A stretch of DNA of 64,000 nucleotides, taken from positions 18,009,501 through 18,073,500 of the forward strand of contig CM041545.1 of the NCBI GenBank assembly GCA_023238725.1, written 5' to 3'. The stretch is from Scortum barcoo. Its lineage: Eukaryota; Chordata; Actinopteri; Centrarchiformes; Terapontidae. Both the position numbers and the translations under genes were made by a program. Below the pieces are notes generated by a model. The model worked only from the letters and a program-made list of their open reading frames with translations. It was not told where the DNA came from and did no database searches. Below are positions 12,073 to 41,265 of this stretch, in pieces. Numbering within the stretch: the stretch's first letter is position 1; every line of letters begins with the position of its first letter.

Positions 12073-15000
12073 TTCACACACACCACAGCCAAACCATCAC
12101 AGAACTCATCTTCTCCATGATTGCCCTTCTGTGAGGCCCAGCTGGAGCATGCTTGGTTGAAATGAAGCAGGCATTGTTTTACTTTGAAGCAGAGAGCGAG
12201 AGCAAGAGAGGAGGGGAGAGAAATGAGTGAAACTCCTTTTGTCACAGCCTTGTCCTGTTTTACTGAGTAAAATTAGTGGGTTAGCAAGTTAATTCACAGC
12301 TTAACCCCGACTTATTGGTTGTACGGTGGTGAAACCGCTCATATAATCACGGTCACTCCACATTAGCTCTGCTCCTAAGCAGGGTTAGTTAGAGACTGGC
12401 AGAGCCTGCAGCTGATTAAAGAAAACACACTGTATTCATCACCAGCATATATCACTGTGAACAATATCAGTGTTTGAGAGTCATCTTTATCATCTCTGCA
12501 TTTAACAGTTGGTTGTGTTAAATAGTCTATTCCAATTCAACTTGCTACTCTTCATCACAGAGACTAAAAATTAAACTTGTCAGGAGCAAATTTAAATGAC
12601 TAAATTTAAACAACTATGTCCGGAAAGAGTATAAATATAATATATATACTTTATATGTAAGGAAAGGACTGTTTCTGTGTCAGCTCTTTTAAATTAAATT
12701 TAAAGGACTTCAACCTGAATTAGGGTTTTGTCTAAAAAAACATAAACGTAAACACTGAATCTGCTGAAAAAAGTCGCTTGTCTGATAGTAGAGTTCACAG
12801 TAGAGGCTCCTGATAATCTTCCAAACATCTGCTCATGGGGATTGTTGTTGTCTCTTGTTGTCAGAAGTTAATCTTGAGTTATACTTCTGTGTTAAGGGGT
12901 TATGTGGTTACCTACAGCGGCTACACGTCAGGGAAACAATAGCTACGGAGACGCCACGTGGGGGAACACAAAAACTGCAGTTGTGTTTTCTCACACAAAA
13001 TCACGACATCTGTAGAGACTGCTGAGTGAATATGAGTTGAAGTAAGTTGAAAAAAGGATGAAACATCTTCTCCTTTTCAGTAATGCATCCAATTTCCACT
13101 GCAAACCTTCAGCTCACCTCAAACATGGCCCTCTGTCACAGTGAATGAAACTGATCACTACGACTGCAAAGTCTCATTCGTTCGCTTGTATCACAGGTTA
13201 AATGTAAAAAAATGAAAGCTTAAAACAGCCCAAACATCCATCTTTAGTTGTTGTAGCACGGTGACCTTTACTGCTATAGGCTATGAGACAACGCTGCAGG
13301 TGTGTACTGCAGGACTCCTGTTAACTCCCTGCACTGACCATAAATCTGGTTTACTGTGACACAGCGTGGAGCTGGATTCGTGAGACACTCAGCCTTTCCA
13401 CAGTGATGCATCCATACATCCTGAAGCTGATTTTTTTCGTTTTTACAGGCTCTATAAGTTCCTATAAGTTCCCATCTGAACCCCCGATGTGGTGCACCCA
13501 CCCATACCAGACATTCCAGGCACTAAGCTAAATCCTGGATCGAGGGACACTTGGGCCCAACTGTCTTTGCAAATGATCATGTGTGACAGGTTTCAAGAGT
13601 CGATGTCCCTCTTATGTGTTTTTTTTTTTTCTTCTCAAATGTGTTGATTTTCTTGGCTTGTGTGTCATGGAGTTGTCCAAGAGTCTCCAAGAATGAGCTC
13701 AATTGTAGCGACAGCCAGTGGGAGTTTAGCTCAAGGGGGAGTAAACGAGAACAAACTGAAAACAGAAATCGCTTTTAATAACTCCCACTCACACAGACAT
13801 TAGCGAGTAGTCGAGATTCCCGGGTACATGATGTAATTATCAGCTAAATATGTGACGGGGGAACCTAATATATTACATTTTCTATTTGGTCAGACACCAA
13901 AAAATGAGCTGAAACACGGTTCAACAAGTACAAGAGACTTCACCACAGCCGTTCTTTGTGTGATTTTTGTTAATAATGAATGTTATAAATCTCTCCTGTG
14001 TTGATCACAATGCAAACACAGCCTTTCCACACAATCTTTTTGTGCAAAATGAAATGAAAATACTGGATGGTTAAGCTTGCATATACACATTTTGAAGTGG
14101 AAACACATATTGGAGGGTGCAGCATGTTGAAAAAGGAACATGTTTCTCTCGCTTTCAATGCACAGTTCACACACTTATTTGCATTTTATAGTTTAGTTTT
14201 ATATAAAATCTGTAAGACCAACTCGATGTAAATGTAAAATGAACCAGTGTCAACACACAACACACACACCCTTAAATACCTTACCCCTGCCACAGCCCTG
14301 TTGTAGGCCTGTACCACAGCAATCTCCCCACACCACCACAGAAAACACACTCAACTCCTCTTGCCACCTTACCTCATGTTGAGCACGTTCAGTCTGTTCT
14401 TACTTTACACACACTCTGACCGCACATGTAACACACCAACCTCAGCCGCAGCCCCTCATACAGTATTACCAGCGCTCTGACCAGAAAAAAGCATATGGGT
14501 AGCTTTAATTCTCACAACTACTGTGTGTTGTAAGAAAAAAAATCAAGCAACCAAACAAGCCAACCAAACAAGAACTAGAAAGCACTCAGAGAACACAGAT
14601 ATTCGTCAAACCTGCTAAATCAGCGTCATAATATAAATAGTTTACAAGTTACTGATTTGGATCTGCATTTAAAGAAATATACTTACATACTGGAAATATG
14701 AGCGCTTTGTACAAGGACTAATTGTGTAAAGTGAAAGTAAATCCAATTTGTGTAACTAATTTTTTTTATATTTGAAATCTTAATGTTACTGCAGAACCAA
14801 CTACAAAGTGCCATCCATATATATTTTTTAAAAAAATCTTAATAAATATCATCTTTGACATAATCATGCATGTATAAATAATGTTCATAACTGTTCTGAA
14901 CAGAAATATTTGTCGGCAAGGGGAAAAGCCTCTGTCATGAGAGAGGGACAAGGTGTGATAATCACAGAGATGTCAGTGTAGCAGTGCACATTTTCAGACG

Positions 15001-16794
15001 ACCGCTACTGGAAGGCATTGAACATTTGTCTTTAACCATCTGAGAATTGCTTCTGTTGAACTATATTTGTCCCATTGCAGTTTGGAGGCTTTGAATAAAA
15101 CCCAGTACTTCTTCTTAAATGACAGTTTGGTAGCAGAGTTCCCACCAAACCTGATCAGCTTTTTATTTGCCCGTTACTTTTCATTGAGTTTTGAAACCTC
15201 CTGCTAACTAACAAAGACCTCTGAAAACATTAACTTTTTGGTGGAGGTAGAAAAGAGTTTGAAACCACGAGGTGCTCTGGAGGTACTTTTGTTTCATACT
15301 TTGGCACACGATGAAGAACAGAGACAGTACTGTGAATATAGTGACCTTGTGAAGGCGAATTATCACTTTCCAAGTTTCTGGTAATTTTAGTTCACAGCAG
15401 TGACGTCTAAATGCATTTAATTCATCCCACAAACACCTTTACATCTAGTTTGGAGGTCCATGTCATTAAGAGTCCCCTCAGGGAGAGTGATATTCTGATT
15501 TGTTTGAAGACAATTTTGTACTTGGAAATCCACGTGAATCAACAGCAGATGGTAAAGGTATTCTCTATCATAACAGCTTGTAGTGCTTTGCATCAAAATC
15601 TTACCCTGCAATGTAAACACAATATTCAACCAAATCCTCTTTTTAAATTAGCAAATACCCTCCAATGGCAAAAAAAAAAACAAGTTGGCAGTCATGCTGC
15701 ATTTAAATTAAACCAATACAACATATAATTTTATATAAAATATAGATTTTTATCATTAATAATCAGCTGCCTGTCTAACCAATCAAAAAATATATTTATA
15801 GAAACATTTTTTCTCCCTTTTTTTTTTGTTTTTCTACAATAAAAATAAATTGCTCCTCTTGTTCATTTAATGGATTAATTTCAGTTAATTTGATTATTAA
15901 AAAACAAAACTGGGTAAGTGAATGGTTAATGTGGCTTTACTATACACAGACACCCAGTAAATTAGTCTTTATTTGATCCCATGTCAGGCCCTAATGCCCT
16001 GCATGTTGACTCTGCTGTCAGGCAGCCAGTGATCAAGGACTAATAGAGGCTTTCTGCTGCCACAGCCGCTTCCAGCGACCCTGGGTCTGAGGCTAAATCA
16101 CGCCAGTGGAGTTAGAGGAGAGAAAGCCAACAAAAACAACAAATATATTTTCATTTAGGCTGCAGGCATATTCCTCTGGAGAGTAGAGGGGGGAGGTTGG
16201 AGGAGGAAAGGTGAGGAAAGGAGAGCAGAGGTAAAGCAGAGCAGAGGAGAGAAAGGAGAAACGAAATGAATTGAGTGAGACATGAATGAGATGAGAAAAA
16301 AACTGCGAGTGCAGAGGAGACTAATTTTGGGGTTTTGGCCCTGCTCTGTCTCGAGGTCTGGAAAATGTTTCATAGATTTATCAAAGCCTTGACTTAAATA
16401 TTAGTAAAAAAATACATGTTTACATTCTTGTTTTTATCTCCATGAAACAAATGCATTAAGATAGAACACACTCCACTTGAGTGACTCACATTTTAGGACT
16501 CATGTCAGAGCGACTTTTCACGAATATTTCTCTCTCCTGCCTGACACACTTTAACTTTATCACTTTTTAAAAAATGTAGTTTTCTTTCTGTCTTACCCTC
16601 CCTCTCCCAACTCTCCTCACTCTTTCCGAAGCGATAAACAGAGGCCTCACCTCAGAACTGGCCAAGGCAAATGTTTGAGCCACCTGTTGCAGGAAACTTG
16701 AAGCCCTCTGGAGATGTGAGGATGAAGCTGAGGCTGTGCTCCAGGTACAGGTCGCCTCTGAACCAGAACAGACAGGGAGACGGAAAACGCAGGG

Positions 16795-16798
<4 letters not shown>

Positions 16799-16833
<35 letters not shown>
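16799..16833 (+). repeat. (GT)n microsatellite
   Basis: A pure GT run of about 35 bp. A GA/GGA-rich stretch lies about 550 bp before it (16176-16262). Confidence 0.98.
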
Positions 16834-16837
<4 letters not shown>

Positions 16838-18059
16838 CACATTTACAAATGAGATGGAATGATCCTTATTTCTATATTTAAACGTCGAGGTGTTGAAGTA
16901 CATCTCACTAAATAGAGAAGAATTCCAGAGGGGGAAAAAGGAAAAAAAAAATGGACTTTTTATTTTATTCTTATTCCACTGCATCTGCAAATAACTTCTC
17001 TTTAGAGGTTTTGGCTGGCTTTTTAACAAAAGCGTATTAAAATGTCAAATAACAGATATTGGGAACAATTAAAAACACATTTCTAAATAGTAAAGTCTAA
17101 AACATTATCAAACATCATTTATTTTACTCCTCTGTTCCTATAATCTCCCCATAACCCTTAGTTTCTTTTGGCTCAAGTTGAATCATTTATCGATTTCCCC
17201 ATTTCCTCCAAGCAACTTTTCCATTTTGATGATAATGATTTGGATGTATTCATGTGAGTTAGAGTTAAGGTGGTCCATTGTTTGTGTGTTTGTCTACCAT
17301 CATACTATGAGTGGACTGTGTGGCTAACTTGATTACCTGAGAGCACTGGTGTACTATTGCAGCATCATTTTGTAAAGTTATAATCTCCAGTAATGGTAAC
17401 CAACACAAAATAAAGGCAATCAACTTATGTCTATTGGGTGGCACATTGGGCAAATGTTCGAGGTGAATACGTCCATCAGCAAAGACTATATGTGCTCAAC
17501 TGTTGTGTCTGGTAGAATAAAACTGTAGTAGTCATGTCAAGCAATAAGTGGAAGTTTATTAGTAAAAATGAACTTTTTAACTCATGCAACTTTTTTTTTT
17601 TTTTTTACCACAACAGTCACACCTTTGCTGATGCAGAGTAACATTATCGTCCCATTGGAGTTAATGTTTTGGCTAACTAATGAATTACTTTCCTTTTTAG
17701 CTCCAGTTTGGCCTCCACCAACTTCTGACCTGGCTGCATTTGTCTAAAACAGGGTTAGCTGGAGCGGTGCGTTTAAACCAGTCAAGCTACTTCAGGCAGT
17801 AAAACCAAAACCGTGACTTATGACTTATGAGCTATATATTGTATAAAGCTGTATTATATATTGTTGATATAAAAACTGCTCTCAGCTTTCAGGCAAGTTG
17901 TAAAGATGTTATGTATCAACGAGGACAAGAAAGGTAATTACAGGTGGTTGAGCTACGGAGGACTAAATGATGGAAGAAAAAAAAAAGAAATTAAGCAAAA
18001 GAGGCTGAACATGAGAGGAGGAGGAGGACTCCTGCTTCACCTCCTGGGTTCCAGGAACT

Positions 18060-18383
18060 CCCTTGGTCTGCTTCCAATGATTGCCCCCAAGCCCCTTCAC
18101 CCCCCCAACCCTCTTTACCTCTGCAAATACCCCTTCAAGCCACCCCTTCCACCTCCTCCACCCCCCAACCCTCCAACCCCAAATTTTCTGGCAACTCCTT
18201 TAAACGCCCCCATCACCCGTTCTTCCTCTCAGCCACTCACCCCCTCCTTTCACCCTTTGGCATCCCGTCGAAGCTGCTGCCTTCTCAGCAAACACCCCGC
18301 CCCCCACCACCACCTTCACCCCCCGACTGCTGTAAATGCCCCCAGGACTGTGGTTCTTTCAGTTATTCACCTCTCCTCCTCCT

Positions 18384-18457
<74 letters not shown>

Positions 18458-18480
18458 TCTCTGGCTCTCTCTCCCTTCTC
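18060..18480 (+). repeat. Polypyrimidine block: C-rich CCNCCC region then (CT)32
   Basis: Bases 18090-18330 are strongly cytosine-rich with many CCCC runs. A pure CT tract follows at 18389-18452 and an impure one continues to 18478. The resulting open frame of Pro/Leu/Ser repeats is a composition effect, not a gene. Confidence 0.95.
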
Positions 18481-19154
18481 CCCGGGAAGTAAAATATTCA
18501 CAGCTGCTGCTGCGGTCAGGTCGCACGGCCACAAGACTCTCTGAGCAAACAGAGGAGCTGTGAACGTGTGAAGCCGATGGTGTACGTTTCATTTGAGGTC
18601 CGACACAGGTCCGATAGATCCTGATGTAGTCAAAACAGAAACCGCATACTGAGCCTCGCCGCATGCCTCAACAAACCAAACACTAACCAAACATACCCGA
18701 GCACAACACCAAGAAATGACATTGGCAAACAGCTTTTTTTGAAACTTGTTTGGCGCGCTGCAGAAACGGGAGAAACGACGCGTGGCCCGGTGCCGCTCGA
18801 CGGACGGACTCAGATGTCGCTGGGGTCGATAACCGGCGCGGAACATCTGTCTTGGATAAACGCCCCACTATTTCAAAGTCTGCCCTTGTTATGCATTACG
18901 GGTAAAGGCAAGAGCACATTAAGTCATGTTAAAGTCGCAATAAAAATACATCAAGCTATTCCGAAGGGGGGTATGTGCGCGCACGCTAATCCAAGTCCCC
19001 TGAATGAACAAGTGGACGGATTCATCTCAAATATGCGAGTCGGAGTCCAGATTTCCATGTTCCAATAAGGACTCAGACAGGAAGTTTTTACATATGTAGA
19101 TCTGTGAGGTTGTACCACCAAATAATAAAGACATCTTGGCTTAGGAATGCCAGC

Positions 19155-19218
19155 CCTTGAACTTTATGAGGGAGGGAGAAAAAAGGGGGAGAGAGGAGGA
19201 GGAGGGGAGGAAGGGGGG
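19155..19218 (+). repeat. Purine-rich GA/GGA tract
   Basis: An almost unbroken G/A stretch (GGGAGGGAGAAAAAAGGGGG and GAGGAGGAGGAGGGGAGG type) of about 50 bp, the opposite strand bias to the block at 18.1-18.5 kb. Confidence 0.85.
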
Positions 19219-19623
19219 ATCAGTGTCTTGAACACATTTCAAAGTAATTGTACTTGATATGTCGTTTACAGAACACCCAAGTAATCATATAAACAAAGGA
19301 CTAGATGCCCTGGGAGGATGAAAGGAAATCTGAATCTCCCTCTGATGCATCATACTTACTCACGTTTTGACATGAGTGTTAGGCGGAGAGGATTCCTGCG
19401 CGCACACAAAAAAAGAGGATAGAGCACTTTTTTTTTTTTTTTTTGTAATAAACACAGCGGGATGGATCGACTCCGGTGGATTCCATCATACGCGGAAATT
19501 AAGTTGCACTTGGAGAAAAAGAGGAAAAGAGAAAGAGAGAGGGAGAGAAACAGATGGCAGAGAGTTGAAAGTGATGGATGCAATGAACAAATTACAACTG
19601 CTCTAGCCCTGGGCAGAGGTGTG

Positions 19624-19628
<5 letters not shown>

Positions 19629-19659
<31 letters not shown>
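19629..19659 (+). repeat. (GT)n microsatellite
   Basis: A pure GT run of about 31 bp. Confidence 0.98.
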
Positions 19660-19660
<1 letters not shown>

Positions 19661-20841
19661 TAACCCTGCTCCAGGTCTGATCCCTGCTAATTGCTGGAAT
19701 CTGTCTGAACTTTACAGAGACATGACAAAAGCTTGAAAAACAAAGAGAGCGGGAGGAAAATCAGGACTCAGACGGCAGCAACGCGATGGGAGAAGGAGAC
19801 GCTTTAAGTAAAAGGAGGGAAAGCGAGAGGAGAATAAAGAAAAGCATGACATCATAGTTAATTAGAATCAGGTGATAAACAAGGGAGTGATATTTACGTT
19901 ACACCATATGCCCCGCTCCATGTGTTTCGGGGGTGGGGTGGGATGGTGGTGTTGGTGTTAAGTTAGGGGGGTGTTGGAAAGTGGGGGGGCGCACAGCAAC
20001 AGTTTTCAGACAAGTAAGGTCAAGGAGGAGGCTTTCCCCAGCTGCTAGACCACACTGATGCACACACCTCTTTACCCAGCAGCCCAAGAAGTGTGTCTCC
20101 GTGCACATATGTGAGTTTGTGTGTGTGCGCGCGTTGGCCGTTTCTTTCTAAAGCCTGTTTTGTCTTTGTTGTTATCACATAAAAGACAGTGTTTATCCTC
20201 CAGGAAGCCATGTTTGCCATGTGTACTTGTAAGGTTTTTGCAGCGAGAAATGAAACCCCCTGAGCTCATCAACCAGTTGTCTGCTGGGCTCCTTTCAAAA
20301 GCCTTAATCTCTTGCAGATTCCCGATTCGCGTCTTGGTTTTAAAAGCTCTCCGCTCGCAGTTTGTCATGGACACGGATTGCTTACTTAAAGTGGATTTAG
20401 GATGTCCCCAAAGTAATTTAGCATGACGGGTCATTCTGATCATCAACAAATAAAGGCCTTGATGTGGTTGAAAGCTTCAGAAAAACATTTCTAAGTGGAC
20501 CATGAATTAAAATATTTCATCAACCTACAATTCAAATAATTTGTGAGTTCAGAAAAATCATAATACATCATTTCATGGTCTTCATGAGATGGTAAACTTC
20601 ATTTAGTCTGTGTTACTGCTAAATTATCTATTAATTCCCAGCACTTTGCGTGGTGATATTAAAGGACGACAGTGAATCAGTTACCAGCTGATTGAAGAAT
20701 TTCCTTTGAGTGTTTTGTTCATACATGTATTTATTTCTCTGTTTGCTGTGTATGTACAAGACCAACAACCAATAATTGAACCTTGAAGATGTCTAAAAGG
20801 ATTCAAAGTCAAACAACTTAAAGACAAATATATTTTTTATA

Positions 20842-21415
20842 TTTATTCAGTGATTAGTATTTCAAAGAGAAGCATAAATGGTAAAAAAAAAAAAAAAGAC
20901 AAGAGTTTGTCCTTTTTGTGTTTTTGTTCTTTTTTGTTAAATATGACACAAAATAAATAAATTTAAAGAAAAAAAACATGATAGTGTTAGACTTGCTGTT
21001 GTGTTGATACGTCTCGACTCCATCTCTTTCTTCTCATCCTCCATCATCAGTTCTTCTTTCTGTCTACTCTCTTTTCTTTCATTTCCCAGTCAAGTGTTTC
21101 ACATGTACAGAAATCTAGAAATGTGAGTTACTAATCACATTTTGGCACAGAAGTAATTTCTTTTCATGTTTTCTACTGTGCCAATGTACTTGATAACTTA
21201 AAACAGAAAATAATATATACATTGTATAGCAATATATCTTATTTCTTTCTTTAAAAATAGAAATGTCTGTGTCCAAAAGAAGAGATAACGTGTCCTTATG
21301 TTTCCATTCTTTTCCTCCTCAGTGCATCATTCAGATCTGATTCAGACCTGGCCAATGTAGCCGTCGCTGTAACTCCAGAAAAGTCCGACACCTCTGTCGT
21401 GGCTGATATGTCCAA
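20842..21415 (-). other. Candidate fgf10 3' UTR
   Basis: It follows the TGA directly on the minus strand. The first AATAAA hexamer downstream is at 20847-20842. It is followed about 30 nt further on by a T/G-rich stretch reading GTTGTTTGACTTTG, the usual layout of a poly(A) site. A second AATAAA lies at 20735-20730. The extent is inference only, and FGF10 transcripts often have longer 3' UTRs. Confidence 0.35.
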
Positions 21416-37498
<16,083 letters not shown>

Positions 37499-38640
37499 GG
37501 TAGTGGAGCTGGGAGAGCTGTGGAGGTGCTCAGGGGCTGGGGCATGCTGAGCTGGGTGCAGGGAGAGGGAACGAGAGTGGGAGAAACTCCCCCTGACTGA
37601 CCGACTACACCTCCTCTGTCTGGGGACCCCCAACCTCACTGGGACCTGTAATGGCTCGAGTAAAGACAATCTGACTGCGGTAGATGGGATTGTGGCAGCA
37701 GAAGTAGTATTATCGGTGATGATGATGGCGACGCGGTTGTTGGTGGTGGCGAAGCCTGCAGTGTTGTGGCCAACTCTGCTGTAGTCCCCTGTGCTGTTTA
37801 TTCCTCAGCAGTGCCGCAGGAATGCGTCAACATCCATAACTCAGATCACCTCGCAACGGGAACAATTGGGGGGCTCGCCTCTAAGACCTCACCTCCTCCT
37901 CTCTCTCTTCCAAAAGCTGCCGCTCTTTGCTCCTTTTGCTCCATTACTCTCTCTCTTACACACACACACACACCCCACTCAAAATCCCTTTTTAAAGTTT
38001 GAATGTACACCTACACTTACAACCAAATACAACTACGCTCATTATCAGCTCATTCATATACATCTCTAAAATCTACTCTCCTCACACACACACACACACA
38101 CACACGCATGTCCCAAAGCCATTTATCTTCTCCAGTCCAGGGAGGTGGATAACAGGAGGTCTGGATAAAAGATGCCAAACAGCTCAGCTCAAAATAAATA
38201 AATAAAAACAGGAAGTCAACACAGGATTAATGCTGCTTTTCAAAAAATGTCCAGAGAAATCCACGTAACGCAGGCCACAAAAAAAAAAGAAAAAAAAAGT
38301 CACAGAATCCAGACTTTCTTCTTTTCTTCTCTTCTTTTTTTCTCTTTGTTTCTCTTGGTTTGTTGGAGCTGGTTTGAAGTTACTTGAGTGTGTAACTGAG
38401 CCCGGCAGCTCTCGTCTTTCTGCCCCTCTCCTGTTGCGCGTCTTGCCAGTGAGCTGAGCTCCCTATCTCTCCTCTGTCCTTGCCTCTCGGAGTCTGAGCG
38501 CCGGAGCAGTGCGTTGCCTCTCTTCTTTCCTCCTGTGTGTGGCTTCCTCTCCTTTGGCCCCCTCCCTCTTTCCTTTGCCTCTCCCTCCCTCCTATCTCTA
38601 TCAGCGGTGCTCTCTCTGGTTATCTGGAGTTTCTCCGAGG
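37499..38640 (-). other. Upstream flank or 5' leader of fgf10
   Basis: No ATG occurs in the fgf10 reading frame between the stop near 37.81 kb and the start at 37498. The stretch contains CA tracts at 37958-37973 and 38083-38105, an A-rich run near 38279-38300 and a pyrimidine-rich (plus strand) region from 38310 to 38640. I see no separate gene here. How much of it is transcribed is unknown. Confidence 0.4.
37958..38105 (+). repeat. Two CA tracts upstream of fgf10
   Basis: CA runs at 37958-37973 and 38083-38105, within 0.6 kb upstream of the start codon. Confidence 0.95.
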
Positions 38641-38677
38641 TGACTGAATCTTGTCTTTCCTTTCACCTTATTTATCT
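38641..38677 (-). promoter_or_regulatory. Candidate fgf10 core promoter (TATA-like box and initiator)
   Basis: On the minus strand GATAAATAAGG (38677-38667) is followed by an initiator-like TTCAGTCA (38648-38641). The initiator A at 38645 lies 30 nt from the first T of the TATA-like box, which is the canonical spacing. Downstream sequence to about 38400 is purine-rich (GAGA, GGAGG) with CpGs, as is common in 5' leaders of developmental genes. If used, the leader to the ATG would be about 1.15 kb or contain an intron. This is inference, and short motifs like these can arise by chance. Confidence 0.25.
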
Positions 38678-40919
38678 GCTGCAGTTCCCCAGATGTCATC
38701 TCTTAGTGTAATTGGATGTCTATGAAAACCACTTGGCTTTGAAGAGCTGTGCGCATTTATGTGTGTCTGCACATGTACGTGTGTGTGTGCAGGGGGGGGG
38801 ATCTGTCCCACCCCGTTTTCTCTTTCCCTCCCTCTCCCGCTCCCCCTTTTCTCTGTCTCCTCCCCTTCCCAGACAAAACCCCACCAGTTGAACAGAGCAG
38901 GTCCGAAAGAAGAAAGAAAATCTCTCCTTCGTATCTCTTTCCTTTTGCAGAGCACTAAGTTCCCTCTTTCTAATATTTCCATCCTACTGATTAGAACTGG
39001 GTCTTTTTGGGAATTTTTCAATACTTCTCCTGGTGAGATACCCCAGTTTTGGTACGTATAGTCACAAAATTGTCTAGTTTTTAATTTTCTGAAATGGAAA
39101 ATATGAACGTTTCTCTCCAAGACATTCGTTTTCATTTAATAAAGGAAGTAAAAGTTCTCAAACGTTAAATGCTGCTGTTGCTTCTAAACTCAAGCAGCAT
39201 CACAATAATTTTGCAAAAATACAGTAATTTGACATTGGCAGAATCTCATTTTAAATCAGAAAGCATTTGAAGAAGAAGAAGAAGTGAATAAGAGTGTGAC
39301 TGAGATCATCCGTTCAGTGACGCCCTCAGTGCTCGACAGTTTTCTACACTCTGGGTTTGGCTGAGACACATTTTGGATTGTACCAAAACAATATTGATCT
39401 TCAGAACCCATCCCTGCTCACTGTAAGGGACATATCATTACCTCAGTTTGTTTTAAGTAAACATTAAATACTTAAGACTTAAATGAATGACTCCAAATTC
39501 ACCCATAAATAAAAGATGCAGCAGCAGTTCAGGCAGAGCGCTGAAGTCACGCTCGCATTAGCTGATTGGCACCAGCTGCTTCATTCATGCGTCACAATCA
39601 CTGGCTCATTGACAGCTACGTGGCTACCAGCTGACTTTCATATCCAATCACATTCATGCAGGTGCACAGTGCAGCCATTATGACCTGACCCCTCAACCAC
39701 CCCAACCTTTGTTATTGTTGGCGTTGTTGATTTGATGTTGAATGTGTTTATTAAGAAGGGGTGGGGGGGTGGGGGTTGTTCATCCAGCAGTATCCTCACT
39801 GCTGCTCGGATTCTTCAAGAGCCTCAAGAGCAAAGCTTTTTCTGCCAAATGCATTTTCATAGCCGTTTGCTATAAATGGTCAGTTCATTGACAGAAGTGC
39901 TAATTTTCCTGATTAGTCCTTCTTCTCCGGTCGAAGGGATGCTCATTAGAAAAATTACCTCCTGTAGTGTTAATTATGCCGTCAAAAACTTGTGAATCCT
40001 CCGCCCTGCATGATGCATAATCTCTTGTGCCTAATAATGGCCAAGAGTTTCTTTTTTTTCCATTTGAAGATGCACAGAGCTGTTCTGAGCCGAGCCGAGT
40101 CCCCCTCAGCTGTTTTGACAGATACTATCAAGTGATTTCTTTACTTGGGACTTAATCTTTAGATAAACATCTCTCTGATTTCGGATGACAGAAGTTGTAC
40201 CTTACGTGTGTTGCTCCGTTTCACCTTCCAAGAATTCGGGTCTACTGTCTAGTTTCAGCATCGTTTAATTTCCTTTTCACATTGTCAGACAACAACCATA
40301 TCTCCGACCCTGCCTCTTCTTTTCTCTTCTCTTTTCCTCTCTTCTCCTCCCTCATAAGTTTCTCAGTTATTACTGGAACTGCTGGTTCTTGCCAAAGGTA
40401 TGCATCAGATAGATTCGAGTTATCATGTCCTGTCGCGTTTCATTGTTCATTTATTCACCCAGTGTCAATCCGTCATGCATTTGTCCTTCAGGAACGTTTC
40501 AAAAAGTTCCTTTTGGAGATGCACCAACAACGCAACGATCACGGTTTCAAAAGAAACACCTGCACACATCGTCTGTCAGTATTTCCCTGTAATGTGGATA
40601 ACTCTGAGATTATACAGATGTTGGCTTCTGCCAACAACCTGTCATTCACATCAACTTCACAGCCTTCTGTTTCCCGCTGGGGGCCTGACTGACAGTTTAC
40701 AAAGATTGATTTGATGGAGAGTATTCGTGGAAGATCGACTGCTGCGCAGAGTTTTTTTTTTTTTTAAAGGCTGTGTAATGATGAGAGGTTCATGATCCTG
40801 ATATCATTTGATTTATTGGTCATCAGTGTTTGTGTAATCGTATTTTCTGTGTAATTGTCAATGGCAGTGAAAGATAAAATACTGTGAATGAGTGTTTAAT
40901 TTTTCTCAGGGCTCATGTC

Positions 40920-41265
40920 TACATTAATTGATTAATTGACAGACAGAAAATTTATCAGCAGCTTTTTTCTTCTTCTTCCTGGCTGGTTGACAGTAGGATG
41001 TTGTTGCTCATGGTTGACCTCTTAACTCTTAGACCACCAGAGTGGTGCTGTAACTATTTTACTTACCCATTAATCTTTTAAGTCAGATATTAATATAAAA
41101 TACCAAACATTTCCTGCATCCAGCATCTCAATTGTTAATATTGTTTTTTTTTTCTTGTGACAGTAAACTGAACATCTTCAAGTTTTCGACCAAACAAGCT
41201 ATGTTGAAGTCAGCTTCACTATTTTCTGACATTTTATTAAGTAATCGTCACAATGATACAAATAT
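40920..41265 (+). repeat. Dispersed repeat family, copy 3, with internal insertion
   Basis: Contains ATTAATTGATTAATTGACAG, then unrelated sequence (about 40967-41078). The family then resumes with ATACCAAACATTTCCTGCAT, GTGACAGTAAACTGAACATC, ACCAAACAAGCTATGTTGAA and ACTATTTTCTGACATTTTAT. Confidence 0.6.

Larger units (their letters stand above)
5946..18059. other. Intergenic, no gene seen
   Basis: Holds the hairpin pair at 7.6 kb, the MITE scrap at 8.2 kb and the listed simple repeats. A GA-rich patch lies at about 16176-16262. Two AT-rich stretches with homeodomain-like TAAT cores (about 10500-10610 and 11130-11215) could be conserved elements, but nothing in one sequence proves it. Confidence 0.7.
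18481..20841. other. Intergenic between the pyrimidine block and the fgf10 3' end
   Basis: Contains the purine tract, a GT microsatellite and a CpG-bearing stretch at about 18750-18860. I see no supported gene. It may include a longer 3' UTR of fgf10. Confidence 0.65.

Noticed and set aside
17906..18544. 212-codon Pro/Leu/Ser-rich open frame
   Set aside because: Produced by the C-rich and CT tracts, with no conserved domain.
37499..37669. In-frame 57-codon extension upstream of the fgf10 ATG
   Set aside because: The extension begins at TTG, with no ATG in frame, and the ATG at 37498 matches the FGF10 start.
40195..40692. 165-codon open frame
   Set aside because: No ATG at its start (TTG-type), and random-looking Ser/Phe-rich peptide in upstream non-coding DNA.
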